A stretch of DNA of 64,000 nt from Mucilaginibacter inviolabilis (GCF_011089895.1 NZ_JAANAT010000001.1:1922001-1986000), one strand, 5' to 3'. Shown: positions 1-11,012, numbered from the stretch's first letter. The notes: generated by a model not told the origin, from the letters alone. A program made the numbers and translations.

Positions 1-59
1 TTTTTGACTTGATCGTTTCCTAGCATAAAACTTACAACGTATCACGTACAACTTAAAAA

Positions 60-455
60 ATGAGCACTTTCACCAGCAATACCAGCATTAATAAACCTAT
101 TAGCGAGGTCTATGCGTTTTTAGCCGATTTTAACAATCACCAGAAACTGATGCCGGAAAATATACAGGAATGGGTTTCAACTACGGATGAAGCTCATTTC
201 AGCATCCAGAATATGGCTAAGCTTTCTTTAAAGATCGAAAGCCGTATCCCTGATCAGGAAATTATCATTGCACCAACAGTAAAGCCGCCCTTTGATTTGA
301 AATTAAAATGGTCGTTATCTTTTGATAACGACCATACTGATATTGTTTTTACTATTGATGCAGATCTGAACATGATGATGAAGATGCTTGCCTCAGGACC
401 GCTACAAAAACTGGCAGATCATGAGACCAATAGTTTAACCGAAATATTAAGTTAA
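60..455 (+). CDS. SRPBCC (START/polyketide-cyclase-like) family protein
   Basis: A 131-residue protein that opens with the motif NKPISEVYAFLADFNNHQKLMP, typical of the first strand and helix of the SRPBCC ligand-binding fold, followed by alternating beta strands and an amphipathic C-terminal helix. There is no signal peptide, so it should be cytoplasmic. Length is close to the usual 130-150 residues. The family binds hydrophobic ligands in a deep pocket; no ligand can be read from the sequence. It is a single gene, separated from the next gene by a 374-base gap. The ATG follows an A-rich leader, as is common in Bacteroidota. The family call is fairly secure; the function is unknown. Confidence 0.75.
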   Translation: MSTFTSNTSINKPISEVYAFLADFNNHQKLMPENIQEWVSTTDEAHFSIQNMAKLSLKIESRIPDQEIIIAPTVKPPFDLKLKWSLSFDNDHTDIVFTIDADLNMMMKMLASGPLQKLADHETNSLTEILS

Positions 456-2458
<2,003 letters not shown>

Positions 2459-2473
2459 GAAGCCTGAAAATTA

Positions 2474-2540
2474 GAAAAGACCGAAAGCCCGGAAGACAAG
2501 AAAGAAAAAACTTTCTGACTTTACTGGCTCTCGGTCTTTC
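2474..2540 (+). terminator. Hairpin downstream of the ABC-F gene
   Basis: Arms around AAAGACCGAAAGCC and GGCTCTCGGTCTTT pair with one mismatch, and a second small hairpin (AGAAAG/CTTTCT) sits in the loop. It lies 15 bases after the stop codon. The T-tract after it is weak (TTTCGC), so termination strength is uncertain. Confidence 0.5.
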
Positions 2541-2584
2541 GCACTTCAATAAAATTTTGTTTATTTGCAACCCCAATAAAAATT

Positions 2585-2657
2585 GACTTGGTAGCTCAGC
2601 CGGTAGAGCAACTGACTCTTAATCAGTGGGTCGAGAGTTCGAGCCTCTCCCAGGTCA
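2585..2657 (+). tRNA. tRNA-Lys (anticodon CTT)
   Basis: A 73-base cloverleaf. The acceptor GACTTGG pairs with CCAGGTC (one G-T). The D arm is GCTC/GAGC around AGCCGGTA. The anticodon stem ACTGA/TCAGT encloses CTCTTAA, giving anticodon CTT. The T arm GAGAG/CTCTC holds TTCGAGC, and the discriminator base is A. CCA is not encoded. The 3' flank resembles the right half of a dispersed repeat found four more times in the window. Confidence 0.95.
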
Positions 2658-2730
2658 CTGAAGGAGACAACATATATTTGTTGGCTCCTTTTTTTATGCA
2701 CATAAGAAAATGATAGCCAAACTGTTAGGC
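2652..2730 (+). repeat. tRNA-Lys 3' flank, related to dispersed repeat copies A-D
   Basis: From the last bases of the tRNA (AGGTCACTGAAGGAG) through the hairpin to CATAAGAAAATGATAGCC and TTAGGC, this flank matches repeat copy A at 10331-10407 almost base for base outside the hairpin loop, and copies C and D more loosely. The left half of the repeat (the AATTTCTTCAAATC part) is absent here, where the tRNA body stands instead. Confidence 0.6.
2661..2695 (+). terminator. Intrinsic terminator of tRNA-Lys
   Basis: AAGGAG.CAAC pairs with GTTG.CTCCTT around an AT-rich loop, followed directly by seven T residues. It starts three bases after the tRNA discriminator base. Confidence 0.85.
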
Positions 2731-2846
2731 TTCCGCAAAAAAGAGTTCGAAATTTTAAAACAGGTTATATTTTTTGAATTATCAGGCTTTTATAATAGCC
2801 TAATGGTGCACTAATACTATCGGGATTCGTCAAAAATCAATTAAAC

Positions 2847-2888
2847 ACAGATTACAAATCCCCAATTTAATGGGAATTTGTAATCTGT
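2847..2888 (-). terminator. Terminator of the susC-susD operon
   Basis: ACAGATTACAAAT and ATTTGTAATCTGT form a near-perfect stem around a short AT loop, 18 bases downstream of the susD stop codon on the minus strand. Confidence 0.65.
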
Positions 2889-2906
2889 ACTATTTTCTCA
2901 CAAATA

Positions 2907-4523
2907 TTAATAACCAGGGTTTTGCGTTAATTTTTTATCAAGGTCAATTTCAGATTGCGGAAGCGGCCATAAATAATTTTTATCAGCAAACGCCCGGGTT
3001 TCAAGCCTTAATGGTGCCCCTGTTATGGTATATTTGCCCGTAGTGGGGTCTACTGTACCTAATTTAGCCCCGTAAACTGTCCCTGGCATCACCTGCGCGC
3101 CAATTTTCCAACGTTGGATGTCAAAAAAACGCAGTCCCTCAAATGCCAGTTCAACCCGGCGTTCGTTGCGCACCAGGGCACGCAGGTTGCTTTGGCTACC
3201 GTATACGGCTTTATCTGTACGGGGCATTCCCGCCCTTAGTCGTATCGCGTCTATATCATCATACACGGTACCATCAATTTTACCCAATTCTATCTTCGCT
3301 TCGGCATCGGTTAATAAAACTTCGGCATAGCGTATAACCGGCATGTTTAATCCGGTGTTAAATAGCTGACTAAAATCGCTTAGATTTGGTGTGTATTTTT
3401 TAACCAGGTAGGCTCCCGGCGAACTATTATTACGGCTTGCATAATAATCAGATCCCTGAGGGTCAAAAGGATTATAATAAGTAAGTGTACCATTTGGTTG
3501 CGTAAATTGCTGACCCGGATACATAATGGTAGCTGCCAGGCGGGGGTCGCGGTTTGCATATGGATTAGCTGTATCATAGCCTGACGCAGGATCAGTTATC
3601 GGTTTGCCATTATTCATCTCATAAGCATCTACCAGGTTTTGTAGCGGAACGAGAGCTGCGTAGCCTCCAGAAGAGTTGGTAGATAATTGGCCTGGCGTAT
3701 TATTGGAATAGTTTGTTTGCACATATTGCGCTGACAGGATGACCTCAGAATTATTATTTTGATATTTCATTCTAAAAAGATCAGTAAAACTTGGGTACAA
3801 GGTATATCCCATTTTTATTACCGCCTGGCAATCGGTAATACAATTGGCATAATCCCCGGTATAAAGTTCCAGCCGTGCCTTTAATGCTAAAGCCGCACCT
3901 TGAGTAATATGGCCATCTCCCGAGTTATTGGTAACGGGCAAATCAGGGGCCGCAGCTGCCAGTTCGCTGAGAATAAATTTAACTATATCGGCCCTTGGCG
4001 CTCTGACAGAGATCAAAGATTCATCCGGGGAGAGCAATGTTGTAACCAATGGCACATCGCCATAAAGTTGGCTCATTAAAAAATATTCATAAGCGCGCAA
4101 AAATTTTACCTGGGCCACCATATTTGCCTTTTGTTTTGCATCAATAGGCGCTTTATCAATGTTGGCCAAAAAGAAATTACAACGGGTTATGGTTGTATAG
4201 CTGTATGCCTTGTAAGCATTGGTTGAAGGGTAGCCAGGGCCACCAACAAGTGAGGGGTTAACGGAACCATTGCCATATACCTGGAAACCTTCCCACGGCC
4301 ATTGGCTATAACCATTATCTGCTACGCAATCAGCTTTAATCATAAAGTCAACACTCGTCCAGCCATTATAAACACCCGCGAGCGCTGCGGTAGCGTCGGT
4401 TGCCGAGGTCCATAAGCTGTTATTAGTATATGAGTCCTGCGGGTTCCTGTTCAAAAAATCTTTTTTACAGGCCGAAAAAAGCAATGATATAGCCAGTATA
4501 TTTAATATAAATTTATTTTTCAT
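2907..4523 (-). CDS. RagB/SusD family nutrient-uptake outer membrane lipoprotein
   Basis: 538 residues beginning with a lipoprotein signal peptide (LLFSAC, lipidated Cys at residue 19), then the SusD N-terminal motif KDFLNRNPQDSY. The middle has TPR-like helices (YEYFLMSQLYGDVPLV, ALKARLELYTGDYANCITDC), and the C-terminal half carries the typical RVELAFEGLRFFDIQRWKIG and ends in LTQNPGY. SusD-like proteins sit on the cell surface as the lid of the SusC channel and bind the substrate. It lies 20 bases after the SusC gene, so the pair is co-transcribed. No enzyme gene accompanies this pair, so the substrate cannot be inferred. Confidence 0.95.
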   Translation of the reverse strand: MKNKFILNILAISLLFSACKKDFLNRNPQDSYTNNSLWTSATDATAALAGVYNGWTSVDFMIKADCVADNGYSQWPWEGFQVYGNGSVNPSLVGGPGYPSTNAYKAYSYTTITRCNFFLANIDKAPIDAKQKANMVAQVKFLRAYEYFLMSQLYGDVPLVTTLLSPDESLISVRAPRADIVKFILSELAAAAPDLPVTNNSGDGHITQGAALALKARLELYTGDYANCITDCQAVIKMGYTLYPSFTDLFRMKYQNNNSEVILSAQYVQTNYSNNTPGQLSTNSSGGYAALVPLQNLVDAYEMNNGKPITDPASGYDTANPYANRDPRLAATIMYPGQQFTQPNGTLTYYNPFDPQGSDYYASRNNSSPGAYLVKKYTPNLSDFSQLFNTGLNMPVIRYAEVLLTDAEAKIELGKIDGTVYDDIDAIRLRAGMPRTDKAVYGSQSNLRALVRNERRVELAFEGLRFFDIQRWKIGAQVMPGTVYGAKLGTVDPTTGKYTITGAPLRLETRAFADKNYLWPLPQSEIDLDKKLTQNPGY

Positions 4524-4543
4524 GATCTTAATTTTTTGAATTC

Positions 4544-7500
4544 TTACAAAGTCGCATTCAAGCCGAAGGAATTAATTTTTAACTGGGGATAACCGCCTCC
4601 GTTTTGGCCGGCTGAGATTTCCGGATCAACCCATTTGTAAAAGCTGGTAAAGGTTAATAAATTTTGTCCGCTATAATATACCCGGAGTTTTTTAACACCT
4701 ATTTTTTTTGCCCAGTCTACAGGTAGCGTATAGCCCAATTGTAAATTTTTTAATCGCAGGTAACTTGCATTTCTAACCCAGAACGATGAAACGGTAGATG
4801 AAGGATCGTTTTGACTATAAGTTATCCAGAGTCGTGGAAAGGTGGCATTTGGATTGCTTGGCGTCCAACTATCTAGCATAGCGCTGGTTGGTTTGCCTGT
4901 CGCGATTCCGTTTTGCCCCAACTGAACCAATTGAATATAGTTCTTAACACCGGCAGCTCCCTGAAAAAATGCGGTAAAATCAAACTCTTTCCAATTCAGG
5001 TTTAAATTGAGACCGTAGGTAACTTTAGGGAAGTTAGAACCTAATACGGTTTTGTCTTTCGCATCTATTTTACCATCGCCATTCAAATCCTTATACATAA
5101 TATCACCAGGGCCTATATTTGTACCTAACCCCGCCTGGCTTGCATGCGCGTTAACCTGCGCCTGGTTCTGAAACAAGCCTTCGGCTACATAGCCGTAAAA
5201 AGAGGCCAAGGGTTGCCCAACTTCATTTATAATACCATTGGGATAGTTTGGCGGGTTTATTTGAGGAGCGTTAGTGGTACCTAACTTTAACACTTTATTT
5301 TTTATTAATGCAGCATTTCCGGTAACATTCCAGCTAAAAGCCCCCGCCCTATCATGATAAGTTAAAGCAAACTCCCATCCGGTGTTTTGAGAAGTTGAGG
5401 CGTTTACAACAGGTGCACCCAAACCATAAGTTGCCGGAAGTGTTACCTGATATAAAGCATCACTGTTTTTTTTATTGAAATAATCAACAGTCAGGCTAAA
5501 TACATTTAAAAAATCAGCATCTAAACCAATATCAGTTTGTGTTGATTTTTCCCATACTATTGTAGGATCAACCCCATTGATTGGCGCAAGACCACCAATA
5601 ACAGTACCACCAAAGGGATAATTTTGACCAGAGTTAACTGTTCCAATGGTTGGATAATATCCTGTAATATCCTGATTACCTAATTTACCCCAGCTTGCAC
5701 GTAACTTTAAACTGGATACTGTTGATTTCAAACTGCTAAAAAAGTCTTCTTCAGAAATCCTCCAGCCTACAGAAGCACCAGGAAAAACACCCCATCTATT
5801 AGCCGGGGCAAAACGGGATGAGCCATCATATCTCATGTCGCCTTCTATCAGGTATTTTCCTTTATAATCATAATTGGCCCTGCCAAAAAATGATCGGAGC
5901 GCTACATCATGAGTATTACTTCCTGTTGATTGATTTGCGGGCGGTGCTGCATCCAGGTCACTTAAACTACTGTTTATAAAACCTTCCCTATAGCCTCTCA
6001 AATAGTAATTCTTGCTATACTCCTGCGATGCACCAGCCAGAACTTTAATACTGTGATTACCTATTTTAGTTCCATATTCTAATAACACCTGCGGCGAAAC
6101 ATAAGTAAAGCTGCCATACTCCTGGAGCGAACTGGCAAGGTTTGCTGTTCCATTGGTACCTCCTTGAGCGTTATAATACTGGATAGATGAGGTAAAATTA
6201 GTATTTTGATTGGTGTTAAACTTATAGTTTAACGATGGTTTAAAGTGGAGTCCTTTTATGATTTCCCAGTCGATCCCCACGCTTCCCTGAAAATTATAAT
6301 AATTTTGACGATTGAACGATGGAGATTTGAGCCATGCCAAAGGGCTTCCATCCGAAATGCTTCCGTACTGACCATTCGCATAATACGCCGGGATAATAGG
6401 TGATATCCTATTGAACTGAAATATCACCTGGCTAAAATCAGGAGTGTTCCCACGTGAGTTTTGAGGCTCACTTACAGGCTGATAGTCATAGGATAAATAT
6501 CCAAAAGCAGATAAATTATCTTTTAGCTGGGTATTTAAATTTAAGCGCGCCGTATATTTCTTGGTATTGGTATTTGGTGTAATACCATTTTGATCAAAGT
6601 AACCTGCCGAAAGCGCATAAGTTGTTTTGTCGCTGCCACCGCTAACACCTATATAATGGTTTTGTTGAAAGCCATTACCGGAGTAAAGATACTTTAACCA
6701 ATCGGTATTAGGATAATTAAATGGATCTGAGCCATCTTTAAACTTTTGTATTTGGGCATCGGTATAAAGAGCAGTACCACCTTCATTTACCAGCGCCTGA
6801 TCATACATGGTAGCAGCCTGCCACGACGGAAGATAATCGGGCAAGGCCACAGCTGTGTTTTTACCAAAAGAATTATTATAGGTAATTACCGCAGTTCCCT
6901 TTTTTCCTTTTTTGGTTGTAATTACAATAACCCCACCCGAGGCCCGGTTTCCATAAATTGATGCGGATGCAGCATCCTTTAAAACAGAAACATTATCAAT
7001 ATCATTCGGGTTGATATTGTTGAGCTCATTGGTTCCGGAGATAATACCATCAATAACCATTAACGCATTAGTAGCGTTTAGCGATTGCCCCCTGAGGTTA
7101 ATACTACCCGCATCCTTACCTGGTTGGCCGTTATTGGTTATAATGGTAAGGCCCGGAACAGTACCTGCCAAAGCATTGGTAACACCGGTAACCGGTCGAT
7201 TCTCCAATTGGGCAGAGCCAACTGTTGATACTGCACCCGTAAGGTTTGCTTTTTTCTGGGTGCCATAACCCACAACCACAACTTCAGAAAGTTTGGAATC
7301 CTGATCAACTAAAACAATATCTATCCTGGTTTTATCACCTATAGTTACCTCCTGAGTTACAAACCCAATAAAACTGAAGGCCAATACGTTATTACTATTA
7401 TTCACGGTAATCGTATAACTACCATCAGTATTGGTCTGTGTACCAATGGCTGTGCCCTTAAGTTTAACACTAACACCGGGAAGAGGGAGGCCTTTTGAAT

Positions 7501-7915
7501 CTTTAACTATACCCTTAATAATGATAGCCGGCGCAGGTTTTTCTTCCTGTTTCTTCGGTGTAATTATAATGGTATTATCATTGACCACATAAGTAAATGG
7601 TTGTCCTTGAAAACATTGTTCCAAGGCATTAACCAAACTTACATTATTAAGGTGCACATTTACCGCCACGGCCTTTTTGATCATTTGTGCATCATAAATG
7701 ATATTAAAGCTGCTTTGCTTTTGAATTTGTTTTAAAACTGATGTTAACGAGGCGTTGGACGCATTCAGGTTGATTGTTTGTGCTGCGGTTGATGCCGCGC
7801 GAACCTGAAGTATAGAAACCAGAAGTAAAAAGGCTGACAACCTCATAATAAGAAAAAGCTTGGATTGGACACAGGAGGGCCTCCTGCATTTGATTGCAAT
7901 TAAAATTTTATACAT
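4544..7915 (-). CDS. SusC/RagA TonB-linked outer membrane protein with N-terminal STN domain
   Basis: About 1123 residues from the preferred start MYKILIAIKCRR; an in-frame ATG 54 bases upstream adds a tail that does not look like a signal peptide. Order of domains: signal peptide (to about 45); STN (secretin/TonB short) domain with ASLTSVLKQIQKQSSFNIIY; a carboxypeptidase-regulatory-like beta domain (IKGIVKDSKGLPLPGVSVKL); a plug starting near VVVGYGTQKK and containing VLKDAASASIYGNRASGGVI; then a 22-strand type barrel ending in SFGLNATL. The STN domain is the part that in FecA-type transducers contacts the anti-sigma factor, which fits the FecR and sigma genes just upstream. It probably imports an oligosaccharide or other large solute across the outer membrane. 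Confidence 0.95.
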   Translation of the reverse strand: MYKILIAIKCRRPSCVQSKLFLIMRLSAFLLLVSILQVRAASTAAQTINLNASNASLTSVLKQIQKQSSFNIIYDAQMIKKAVAVNVHLNNVSLVNALEQCFQGQPFTYVVNDNTIIITPKKQEEKPAPAIIIKGIVKDSKGLPLPGVSVKLKGTAIGTQTNTDGSYTITVNNSNNVLAFSFIGFVTQEVTIGDKTRIDIVLVDQDSKLSEVVVVGYGTQKKANLTGAVSTVGSAQLENRPVTGVTNALAGTVPGLTIITNNGQPGKDAGSINLRGQSLNATNALMVIDGIISGTNELNNINPNDIDNVSVLKDAASASIYGNRASGGVIVITTKKGKKGTAVITYNNSFGKNTAVALPDYLPSWQAATMYDQALVNEGGTALYTDAQIQKFKDGSDPFNYPNTDWLKYLYSGNGFQQNHYIGVSGGSDKTTYALSAGYFDQNGITPNTNTKKYTARLNLNTQLKDNLSAFGYLSYDYQPVSEPQNSRGNTPDFSQVIFQFNRISPIIPAYYANGQYGSISDGSPLAWLKSPSFNRQNYYNFQGSVGIDWEIIKGLHFKPSLNYKFNTNQNTNFTSSIQYYNAQGGTNGTANLASSLQEYGSFTYVSPQVLLEYGTKIGNHSIKVLAGASQEYSKNYYLRGYREGFINSSLSDLDAAPPANQSTGSNTHDVALRSFFGRANYDYKGKYLIEGDMRYDGSSRFAPANRWGVFPGASVGWRISEEDFFSSLKSTVSSLKLRASWGKLGNQDITGYYPTIGTVNSGQNYPFGGTVIGGLAPINGVDPTIVWEKSTQTDIGLDADFLNVFSLTVDYFNKKNSDALYQVTLPATYGLGAPVVNASTSQNTGWEFALTYHDRAGAFSWNVTGNAALIKNKVLKLGTTNAPQINPPNYPNGIINEVGQPLASFYGYVAEGLFQNQAQVNAHASQAGLGTNIGPGDIMYKDLNGDGKIDAKDKTVLGSNFPKVTYGLNLNLNWKEFDFTAFFQGAAGVKNYIQLVQLGQNGIATGKPTSAMLDSWTPSNPNATFPRLWITYSQNDPSSTVSSFWVRNASYLRLKNLQLGYTLPVDWAKKIGVKKLRVYYSGQNLLTFTSFYKWVDPEISAGQNGGGYPQLKINSFGLNATL

Positions 7916-8072
7916 TTGAATGAGGGTAAATAATTGGTTACTGAATACGATTATTTGTTTACCTGACACCTAATACCAGGGGTGGTTAGAACACCTCTGG
8001 TTATTTACAAGATCATTACCGTTTACGATACGGATCTTTCAGGTGATTACAGATATAGTAGGAAAAATAAAG

Positions 8073-9224
8073 CTACTTCATAATAATCACCCTCCTTCCC
8101 TCAAGTTTATAATGTATGGTTTGAGTAAGTTGTATATTGTTTAGCAATTCCGTTATATTCTTGTATTTGGATATAGTGCCACCAAACTCTTTGTTTTGTA
8201 CACCATCCTTATATTCAACATCAACATCGTACCACCTGCTAACCTGTTTCATGATATTGGCAATACTTTGGTCGTGAAATATAAAAAGGCCATTTTTCCA
8301 GGCCATAACTTCTTCGGCATCTACGAAACCGGTTTTGATTGGTTCGCCGGCCTTATTGGTTACCCCTTGCTGCCCAGGCTTAAGCATTACGGTAGCACCT
8401 GCATAAGTCATACTAACGGAGCCTTCCAATAATGTTGTAGCTATGTTAGAATTATCGGCATAGGCATTTACATTAAAATGAGTCCCAAATACCTGTACCT
8501 CGGTTCCGTTTGCCTTTACGATAAAGGGCTTGGCTTTATTTTTGGCCACCTCAAAATAAGCCTCACCGCTTAGTTCAACCTGTCTGTTTTTATCGATAAA
8601 AGCTTCTGGAAATTTAATATAGGATGCCGAATTCAGCCACACCCTTGTCCCGTCTTCTAACACAATCTGATACTGGCCACCACGCGGAGTTGTAATGGTA
8701 TTAATTGCAGAGTATGCTGCTATATTTTTACCTGAGATGTTTTTATTAAAATGATAAATCAAAACGCCGTTGCTTGTTTTAGTTACCTTAACACTGGTGT
8801 TTTGAGAAATACTGCCATTTTTAGCGTCATCTAATATAATCCGGGTGCCGTTTGCAAGTGTTAAAACTGCTTTATTACCTCCCGGAGCTATATCATTTTT
8901 AAGTAATTGTCTTTTTGCTTTCAAATTATCGACAACCGGCCTTTTTAAAAGAAAATAAGCACCTGAAGCGAAGCAGAAAAGGATCACTGCTGCAGCGATG
9001 GAATATCGCCTTTTAAAATATCGTGTATTATTATCTTCAGGAATTTTTTGGAGTATCCTGTTCCAGATCAAGCGTTCCTCTTCCATGACATCCCCGGGAC
9101 CGTCGGTTGCTTCTTGCTTGGCAGCTTCATGAAAATACCAGCGATCCAAAAGTGCTTGCTCTTCCGCTGTACATTCGCCGAGTTGACTTCTATTCAATAA
9201 ATCCTGGGCTTGTTCCCTGGTCAT
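8073..9224 (-). CDS. FecR family anti-sigma factor
   Basis: 383 residues. The N-terminal cytoplasmic part (about 1-75) is an anti-sigma helical region (TAEEQALLDRWY), a single membrane span lies near 79-97 (YSIAAAVILFCFASGAYFLL), the periplasmic FecR domain covers about 170-275 (ITTPRGGQYQIVLEDGTRVWLNSAS) and a DUF4974-type domain ends the protein (NIMKQVSRWYDVDVEY to GRRVIIMK). FecR-type proteins hold an ECF sigma factor at the membrane and release it when the STN domain of the partner receptor signals occupancy. The gene lies between the sigma and susC genes on the same strand, so the partner receptor should be the SusC at 4544-7915. Confidence 0.93.
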   Translation of the reverse strand: MTREQAQDLLNRSQLGECTAEEQALLDRWYFHEAAKQEATDGPGDVMEEERLIWNRILQKIPEDNNTRYFKRRYSIAAAVILFCFASGAYFLLKRPVVDNLKAKRQLLKNDIAPGGNKAVLTLANGTRIILDDAKNGSISQNTSVKVTKTSNGVLIYHFNKNISGKNIAAYSAINTITTPRGGQYQIVLEDGTRVWLNSASYIKFPEAFIDKNRQVELSGEAYFEVAKNKAKPFIVKANGTEVQVFGTHFNVNAYADNSNIATTLLEGSVSMTYAGATVMLKPGQQGVTNKAGEPIKTGFVDAEEVMAWKNGLFIFHDQSIANIMKQVSRWYDVDVEYKDGVQNKEFGGTISKYKNITELLNNIQLTQTIHYKLEGRRVIIMK

Positions 9225-9292
9225 GGTTTATTTGGTGGTTATTTATGATAAACGGCTACCAGGACAGGAAGTAGTAGATGAAATGAAAAAAA

Positions 9293-9874
9293 TTACAATC
9301 TGGATAAAAATATGATGGCGATGGAGAGGTGCCGTAGTTTAGGACGGATTATCTGGATGGCATTGCTGATTTGTTTTTTAACCGTTTTGTCAGATATATT
9401 CAGTTTATCGGCAATTTCTATATAAGTTAGGTGCTCATGAATCCGCATTTCAAAAATCTGTTTCATTTTCACAGGTAATCGCTCAATTTCGTACTGAAGA
9501 GCTTGTAGCAGTTCTTTTTCTTCAATGCGTGCTGATATTTGGTTGCCATTAGTCTCTGTAAAAGAAGATAACGATCCTAAATAATCCAAACGGACACGTC
9601 GGTGGGTTATCAAATCCAAAACCTTATTTTTTGTGGCGACAAAAAGATATCCTGCTAAATTAACCTTCGGATCAATGAATTGGCGTTTGAGCCATAAAGA
9701 TGTAAATATCTCCTGCACTATATCCCGCGCATCATTTTCACTTTTGAGCATTTTTAGTGCATGCATATACATGACCATCCAATAACGCTGATAAATTTTG
9801 GTAAATGCCTCTTTATCGCCCTCTCTCAGAAGAGTAACCAGTTTATGGTCAATAAGCACAGATTCATTAGGCAT
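9293..9874 (-). CDS. RNA polymerase ECF-type sigma-70 factor
   Basis: 193 residues from ATG (MPNESVLIDHK). Region 2 is visible as EAFTKIYQRYWMVMYMHALKML then DARDIVQEIFTSLW (about 25-75), and region 4 as LPVKMKQIFEMRIHEHLTYIEIADKLNISDKTVKKQ (about 130-170). The frame is open for six more codons to a TTG, but that TTG lies inside a TACATTTG promoter box, so the ATG is preferred. The gene heads a sigma-FecR-SusC-SusD cluster and should be activated by signalling through that SusC. The C-terminal IAIIFLSRL tail is hydrophobic, as in many Bacteroidota ECF factors. Confidence 0.93.
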   Translation of the reverse strand: MPNESVLIDHKLVTLLREGDKEAFTKIYQRYWMVMYMHALKMLKSENDARDIVQEIFTSLWLKRQFIDPKVNLAGYLFVATKNKVLDLITHRRVRLDYLGSLSSFTETNGNQISARIEEKELLQALQYEIERLPVKMKQIFEMRIHEHLTYIEIADKLNISDKTVKKQISNAIQIIRPKLRHLSIAIIFLSRL

Positions 9875-9889
9875 AATTGGGATATCAAT

Positions 9890-9897
9890 CAAATGTA
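9890..9897 (-). promoter_or_regulatory. -7 promoter box (TACATTTG) of the sigma factor gene
   Basis: Read on the minus strand, TACATTTG matches TAnnTTTG and lies 15 bases before the ATG at 9874. It overlaps the upstream TTG codon and so decides the start. A -33 TTG is not clear. Confidence 0.5.
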
Positions 9898-10016
9898 AAA
9901 AATTATTTAACTACTTTGACTCTAGAATATCCACCCTTATGCTGACGGATCTGAATTATTGGTCCTCTCAATAATGATGCGGTCTCCTTAGTTCTGCTTT
10001 TGTATAGTTTAAAATT

Positions 10017-10178
10017 TCAAGTTCTGTCGGATCTGATTCCTGCGCACGAACTAACCCATGCTTTGTTACCCTTTTTAGGTTTATACTTAGCCACGTAATA
10101 AAACACATTCAACATGACCATCATCCCGCAACCAGGAAATGAACATAAGAAGATTAACAGGTCAAAGTGTTCCAGCAT
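10017..10178 (-). CDS. Possible small membrane protein, 53 residues, perhaps frameshifted
   Basis: ATG-started frame whose peptide begins MLEHFDLLIFLCSFPGCG, continues with the hydrophobic MMVMLNVFYYVAKY and then turns basic (KPKKGNK). It could form one or two short membrane helices. A second frame on the same strand (9968-10108) overlaps it and ends in coding-like sequence (ESDPTELEILNYTKAEL, then RRPHHY). The two could be halves of one small gene joined by a single shift near 10030. No family is recognised and neither frame has a clear ribosome site. Low confidence. Confidence 0.25.
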   Translation of the reverse strand: MLEHFDLLIFLCSFPGCGMMVMLNVFYYVAKYKPKKGNKAWVSSCAGIRSDRT

Positions 10179-10278
10179 GATTAGCCTGCTATTTCAGAAT
10201 AAACTGCTTAACAAGCTATTTAATATTTAATTATAAAAATGTGGTGGATTATCTTTTTATAATTGAACACTTATTGAT

Positions 10279-10407
10279 GCCGGTTTCTTCAAATCTTCCA
10301 TAAAAAAGTTTGAAAACTGCGGTCGGACCGTCACTGAAGGAAACACTCCATTATGGATGTTTCCTTTTTTTATGCCCATAAGAAAATGATAGCCAAACCA
10401 TTAGGCA
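10279..10407 (+). repeat. Dispersed intergenic repeat, copy A
   Basis: Left part CGGTTTCTTCAAATCTTCC through GAAAACTG, then GGTCGGACCGTCACTGAAGG, a hairpin, a T-run and CATAAGAAAATGATAGCC. The left part is shared with copies B, C and D; the right part is shared most closely with the tRNA-Lys 3' flank. Read on the minus strand the left part encodes QFSNFFMEDLKKPA before a stop, parallel to the other copies. Confidence 0.7.
10339..10380 (+). terminator. Hairpin with T-run inside repeat copy A
   Basis: GGAAACA and TGTTTCC pair with an inner TCCA/TGGA stem, followed by seven T residues. It lies between two minus-strand genes, so on the plus strand it has no gene to terminate; read on the minus strand it would lie downstream of marR. 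Confidence 0.6.
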
Positions 10408-10541
10408 CAGTTAATTCCCCATCATTTTAACCATATTAATCTATTGATTATTAATTGCAATCCCCCTCATTTTTTAAACTATGCGGTGCTCCAAAGCACA
10501 CGAAACAGCCTGAACAAGGCTCCTGGAATATCCACTATAGA

Positions 10542-11009
10542 TTACTTTTTCGCTTTCTTTTGATAGTAGTGAGTGAGTTCTATCAACGTATCAACAGTTG
10601 TATGATATTTTTTGGCACCGACAACTTTAATATGCTCAGCTAAAAGTTCATTGGTCATTTCATCCATTTGCTGGTAAAATTTCTTTCCGCTCTCAGTAAG
10701 ATACAGCCTTAACAGCCGTGCGTCGGAATCACTTTTTTCTGCTTTAACCAGTTTATAAGAAACCAGCTTTCGTACAATACGACCAGCACCTTGTTTAGTC
10801 ACGCCGGTAAGCAAAGCCAGTTCGCTGGTCGATATTCCGGATAGTCCAATTCTCATAAAGAATGATAAGTACGTGAATTGAAAATCCGGGTATGTGGAAA
10901 AGTCAAAACTCTCATTAAACCACTCTTCCAGCGCTTTGTCGAGCACATATAGAATCCAAAAAATATTTCTATCACGGTCTTCGAAGTCGGTCAGTTCACT
11001 CGGTTTCAT
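10542..11009 (-). CDS. MarR family transcriptional regulator
   Basis: 155 residues from MKPSELTDFEDRD. The winged helix-turn-helix is clear: LGISTSELALLTGVTKQGAGRIVRKLVSYKLV followed by the wing (AEKSDSDARLLRLYLTESG) and a C-terminal dimerisation helix ending in YYQKKAKK. MarR proteins repress efflux or stress operons and are released by small phenolic or drug-like ligands. The gene is divergent from the HlyD-USP-MFS-TolC operon, with the two promoters overlapping in about 90 bases, so it very likely controls that operon and itself. Upstream in-frame ATGs exist at 11024 and 11102, but they precede or overlap the promoter. Confidence 0.9.
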   Translation of the reverse strand: MKPSELTDFEDRDRNIFWILYVLDKALEEWFNESFDFSTYPDFQFTYLSFFMRIGLSGISTSELALLTGVTKQGAGRIVRKLVSYKLVKAEKSDSDARLLRLYLTESGKKFYQQMDEMTNELLAEHIKVVGAKKYHTTVDTLIELTHYYQKKAKK

Positions 11010-11012
11010 CTT

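Noticed and set aside
9875..9892. TTG start of the sigma factor gene six codons upstream of the ATG
   Set aside because: The TTG lies inside the TACATTTG promoter box; the ATG at 9874 is the better start.
10279..10330. Left block of the dispersed repeat as a decayed tRNA (TTCAAATCC resembles a T loop)
   Set aside because: No acceptor or anticodon stem can be drawn; the minus-strand peptide reading explains the conservation better.
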